64,000 nucleotides of DNA, taken from positions 32,840-96,839 of the forward strand of contig JBEBJQ010000005.1 in assembly GCA_040079795.1 (NCBI GenBank). The letters run 5' to 3'. Below are positions 61,400 through 64,000 of this stretch, piece after piece. The position numbers and the translations under genes were made by a program. The stretch comes from SXIZ01 sp040079795. Its GTDB lineage: Bacteria; Pseudomonadota; Gammaproteobacteria; Methylococcales; Methylomonadaceae. Each line of letters starts with the position of its first letter. The first letter of the stretch is position 1. Under the pieces are notes generated by a model that saw only the letters and a list, made by a program, of their open reading frames with translations, was not told the origin of the DNA and made no database searches.

Positions 61400-63871
61400 T
61401 CAGCTCAGTAAAGGTTCCCCATGATAAATTGATACCGGTTTGCCGGTATAATGCCCTTGTGCAAAATCCACGTTCAGTCCTTGCAAAATTTGTAAAACTT
61501 CTTCGTTTTCAACAAATTCGGCAATGGTTTTTTTACCCATAATGTGCCCTATGTCATTGATCGCTTTAACCATCGCAAAGTCGACCAGGTCATGCTTAAT
61601 GTCTTTTACAAAAAAGCCGTCAATTTTAAGAAAATCGACCGGTAAGTTTTTTAAGTAGGCAAATGATGATAAACCACTGCCAAAGTCATCCAAGCAGAAT
61701 TTACAACCATATTCTTTTAAGCGGTCAATAAACTCGGTAGCAATCGTTAAATTGGCAATTGCCGCCGTTTCTGAGATTTCAAAACAGATTTTATGGGCGG
61801 GCAAAGCAGATTGTTTCAGTTGGTTTTCAATAAAATTAAGTACTTTTTGATCGGTTAAACTCAAGCTGGAGACGTTAATAAAACATAAAGATAATCCGCT
61901 CAGCCGGTTTGGATGTTTATCAAAATAATCAAAAATATGTCCAATAACCCAGCAGTCAATTTTGGGGGACAATTGATAACGTTCAGCAGCCGGCAAAAAC
62001 GCATTCGGGGCAATAATGCTGCCATCTGCATCTTTCATACGGATCAAAATTTCGCAATATTCGCCTTCAATACACGTTAAAGGAACGATAGGTTGTACGT
62101 AAAGACAAAAGAGCTCTTCTTCCAGGGCGCGGTTAATTCTTTCTACCCAATTCATTTCACCATGATGCTGCATCAAGGCTTTGTCATCTTCCCGGTATAT
62201 GTGGGTCCGGTTGCGGCCGGTAGATTTTGCGATATAGCAGGCCATGTCCGCTTGTTTTAGATGGGAATTGGAACCACCATTATGGGTATTGATAACCACT
62301 AAACCAATGCTTACGCCAATCCGGAAACTTTTACCTTCCCATTGAAACTGAAATTGCTCAACCATTTGATGAATCTTTTGGGTGGTCGCTTCCGCTTGCT
62401 CCAGCGGGCAATGCTCCATCAGGATGGCAAATTCATCTCCTCCAAGTCTTGCCAAGGTATCCCTGCGCCGGATAACGCGGGATAATTGCGCACTGATTTG
62501 GCGCAATAATTCATCCCCAGCCGCATGACTACAGGTATCGTTAATAATTTTAAATTGGTCTAAATCTATGTAGCATAGGGCATGTTCGGAATCACTGCCA
62601 TGCGCAGTCGTAGTGACCCGATCCAGGCGCAAATCAAATTCATGCCGGTTAATCAAATTGGTTAAAGAATCATGGGATGCCTGATAGGAGAGTTTTTCAG
62701 CCAATAACCGGGTTTTTGTTACATCTTCCTGAATAGTAACATAATTGGTAATAGCCCCTTCGGCATCTATCATTGGCGCAATAGCTTCCTGGACCCAATA
62801 AGTTTCACCGGATTTTTTCTGGTTTTTTACGATGCCGCGCCAAACCTGGCCGCTAGAGATAGCTTGCCAACGTTCCCGATCATCTTCTGCACTGGTTTCG
62901 GCAGACTTAAACATACGCGGGTGACATCCCATCACTTCTTCAGCAAAGTATCCGGTGGTTTCGGTTATTTTATGATTGACATATTCGATATTGCCATTTT
63001 TGTCTAAAATAACGATAAGATTGGGGCTATGTTCTACTGCCAAATGCAATTTACTGAAATTATATTCAGCCAGTTTGCGTTCGTTAATATTACGAATGAC
63101 ACCATAAAAATAGTGCTGATTTTCATTTACAGTGGTTTTGTCCCTAAAAAACTCAATAGCTTGCTGATCAATTTGAATGGCGGTTATTTCAACATACTTA
63201 ACCAAAGCATTATCTTTACAAAACAGGCGTAATTCGGCCGTTTTTGTTTGTGGGGGAAAGATATTTTGCGGTGTAAAAATAGCCTCGGCTTTTTTTAAAT
63301 CATCCGCTAAGATCAGGGTTGAGAAATGGTTACCTTTAATTTCGTCAATGCTATAACCTAGCATGGAAAAAATGACGTTATTTAAAAAAGTAAACTCACC
63401 TTTTTCATTGAGTAAGTAAACAATATCCGGGGATTTTTCGATAAATAGCCGGTGCATTTGTTCGGATTGCAAAAGCTGCGACTGTATTGATTTATTGTTT
63501 TCCTTCAGTTGGATAAGCTTAAATATTTTTTCTATTAGCTGCATTAATTCTGCAACAACATAGGGTTTTCTGATAAAGTCATAGACAAAATCCAGTCGCA
63601 AGGCTTGGGTTGCCGCTGCAAAGGTAGAGTCAACGCTCACGATAATGAAATGGGTGTCTAATTGATTATCTGCAATATACTCTAAAAGATTGTATCCACT
63701 TAAAGTCGGCATGACAGGATCCAGTAAAACAAGTTTTACCGGATATTGTTTTAAATAAGCAATAGCTGCCATAACCCCATCAACAGCAATAACTTGATAG
63801 CCTTGATATTCCAGAATTTTAGTCAGGCTCTTGCGCGCCTTTAACTCACTGTCAACGATTAAGATGTCCAT
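61400..63871 (-). CDS. Response regulator with PAS, GGDEF and EAL domains
   Basis: An 823-residue soluble c-di-GMP protein. The receiver (1-120) has D51 in LVLLDPVMPTLSGY and KPY near 103. Two PAS domains follow (about 140-265 and 275-390; the second includes a PAC segment YVTIQEDVTKTR). The GGDEF domain has LARLGGDEFAIL (477-481), an active-type site. The EAL domain has a variant EIL at 607-609, but DDFGSGLSSFAYL and KIDGFFVKDI are intact, so phosphodiesterase activity is uncertain. It is convergent with the histidine kinase and REC-TPR genes and is a good candidate for a shared phosphorelay. It is the second c-di-GMP enzyme in the window. Confidence 0.93.
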   Translation of the reverse strand: MDILIVDSELKARKSLTKILEYQGYQVIAVDGVMAAIAYLKQYPVKLVLLDPVMPTLSGYNLLEYIADNQLDTHFIIVSVDSTFAAATQALRLDFVYDFIRKPYVVAELMQLIEKIFKLIQLKENNKSIQSQLLQSEQMHRLFIEKSPDIVYLLNEKGEFTFLNNVIFSMLGYSIDEIKGNHFSTLILADDLKKAEAIFTPQNIFPPQTKTAELRLFCKDNALVKYVEITAIQIDQQAIEFFRDKTTVNENQHYFYGVIRNINERKLAEYNFSKLHLAVEHSPNLIVILDKNGNIEYVNHKITETTGYFAEEVMGCHPRMFKSAETSAEDDRERWQAISSGQVWRGIVKNQKKSGETYWVQEAIAPMIDAEGAITNYVTIQEDVTKTRLLAEKLSYQASHDSLTNLINRHEFDLRLDRVTTTAHGSDSEHALCYIDLDQFKIINDTCSHAAGDELLRQISAQLSRVIRRRDTLARLGGDEFAILMEHCPLEQAEATTQKIHQMVEQFQFQWEGKSFRIGVSIGLVVINTHNGGSNSHLKQADMACYIAKSTGRNRTHIYREDDKALMQHHGEMNWVERINRALEEELFCLYVQPIVPLTCIEGEYCEILIRMKDADGSIIAPNAFLPAAERYQLSPKIDCWVIGHIFDYFDKHPNRLSGLSLCFINVSSLSLTDQKVLNFIENQLKQSALPAHKICFEISETAAIANLTIATEFIDRLKEYGCKFCLDDFGSGLSSFAYLKNLPVDFLKIDGFFVKDIKHDLVDFAMVKAINDIGHIMGKKTIAEFVENEEVLQILQGLNVDFAQGHYTGKPVSIYHGEPLLS

Positions 63872-64000
63872 GTGCGGCTCTCGATAAAGCTTGCCTTGTG
63901 ACAGTTTAATAACCTAATGTATGCCAGAAACATCAAAAACATTTTGAGTGTTATCCTTTTATAGGTTAATTAAAATTCTTTGGGTAGATCAATATAGAAT
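63872..64000. other. Right edge: upstream of the REC-PAS-GGDEF-EAL gene
   Basis: The last 129 bases hold no gene. They include the promoter side of the preceding minus-strand gene. No further structure is visible. Confidence 0.4.

Noticed and set aside
1..64000. tRNA, rRNA and CRISPR arrays
   Set aside because: No cloverleaf, rRNA core sequence or regularly spaced direct repeats were seen in the gaps; the absence was judged by eye, not by a scanner.

Overview
The window is a chromosomal segment of a gammaproteobacterium. The orders fmt-rsmB, bamA-skp-fabZ-lpxA-rnhB-dnaE, efp-epmA and alaC-hom-thrC are gammaproteobacterial. A PEP-CTERM protein, a LEPR-XLL/DUF4347 adhesin, DUF2789 and DUF502 proteins and abundant c-di-GMP enzymes suggest a free-living aquatic lineage. 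I suspect Methylococcales (methanotroph-like), but this is inference and no methane gene is present.

Layout. (1) 1-7421: housekeeping genes: end of def, fmt, rsmB, a DUF4390 protein, a SnoaL-like protein, and alaC, hom and thrC for amino-acid synthesis. (2) 7448-13690: a decayed accessory zone with a frameshifted PEP-CTERM gene, an IS982-like transposase remnant, gene fragments and a dispersed family of structured repeats (copies at 8547, 11393, 13097 and 18104). Repeat copies abut truncated genes. (3) 13690-19311: GH17-like protein, pyrC, an FmdB-type zinc ribbon, aspS and cysM. (4) 19404-31230, mostly minus strand: dnaE, rnhB, lpxA, fabZ, skp, bamA, epmA, efp, ppa and fxsA. lpxD and lpxB are missing from their usual places. 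(5) 31332-33960: a sigma-54 activator and a persulfide-dioxygenase/rhodanese fusion.

(6) 34563-56689, minus strand, is the most interesting part. It holds a GAF-HlyD membrane adaptor, a PqqD-like/M50 metalloprotease/HlyD fusion, a short SecA-like ATPase, a pirin, a SPOR-tailed adaptor, a 3388-residue adhesin and a membrane GGDEF-GGDEF-EAL protein. The adhesin has an N-terminal LEPR-XLL-type motif, a DUF4347 domain with a His/Cys pair and a C-terminal membrane anchor. I read this as a candidate dedicated export, processing and display system for the giant protein, with an accessory SecA and a peptide-recognising protease in place of a standard type I system. No ABC transporter and no RTX repeats are visible.

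(7) 57002-63871: htpG with a readable heat-shock promoter and a terminator, then a signalling cluster: REC-TPR regulator, small soluble histidine kinase, and convergent REC-PAS-PAS-GGDEF-EAL. No tRNA, rRNA or CRISPR was seen.
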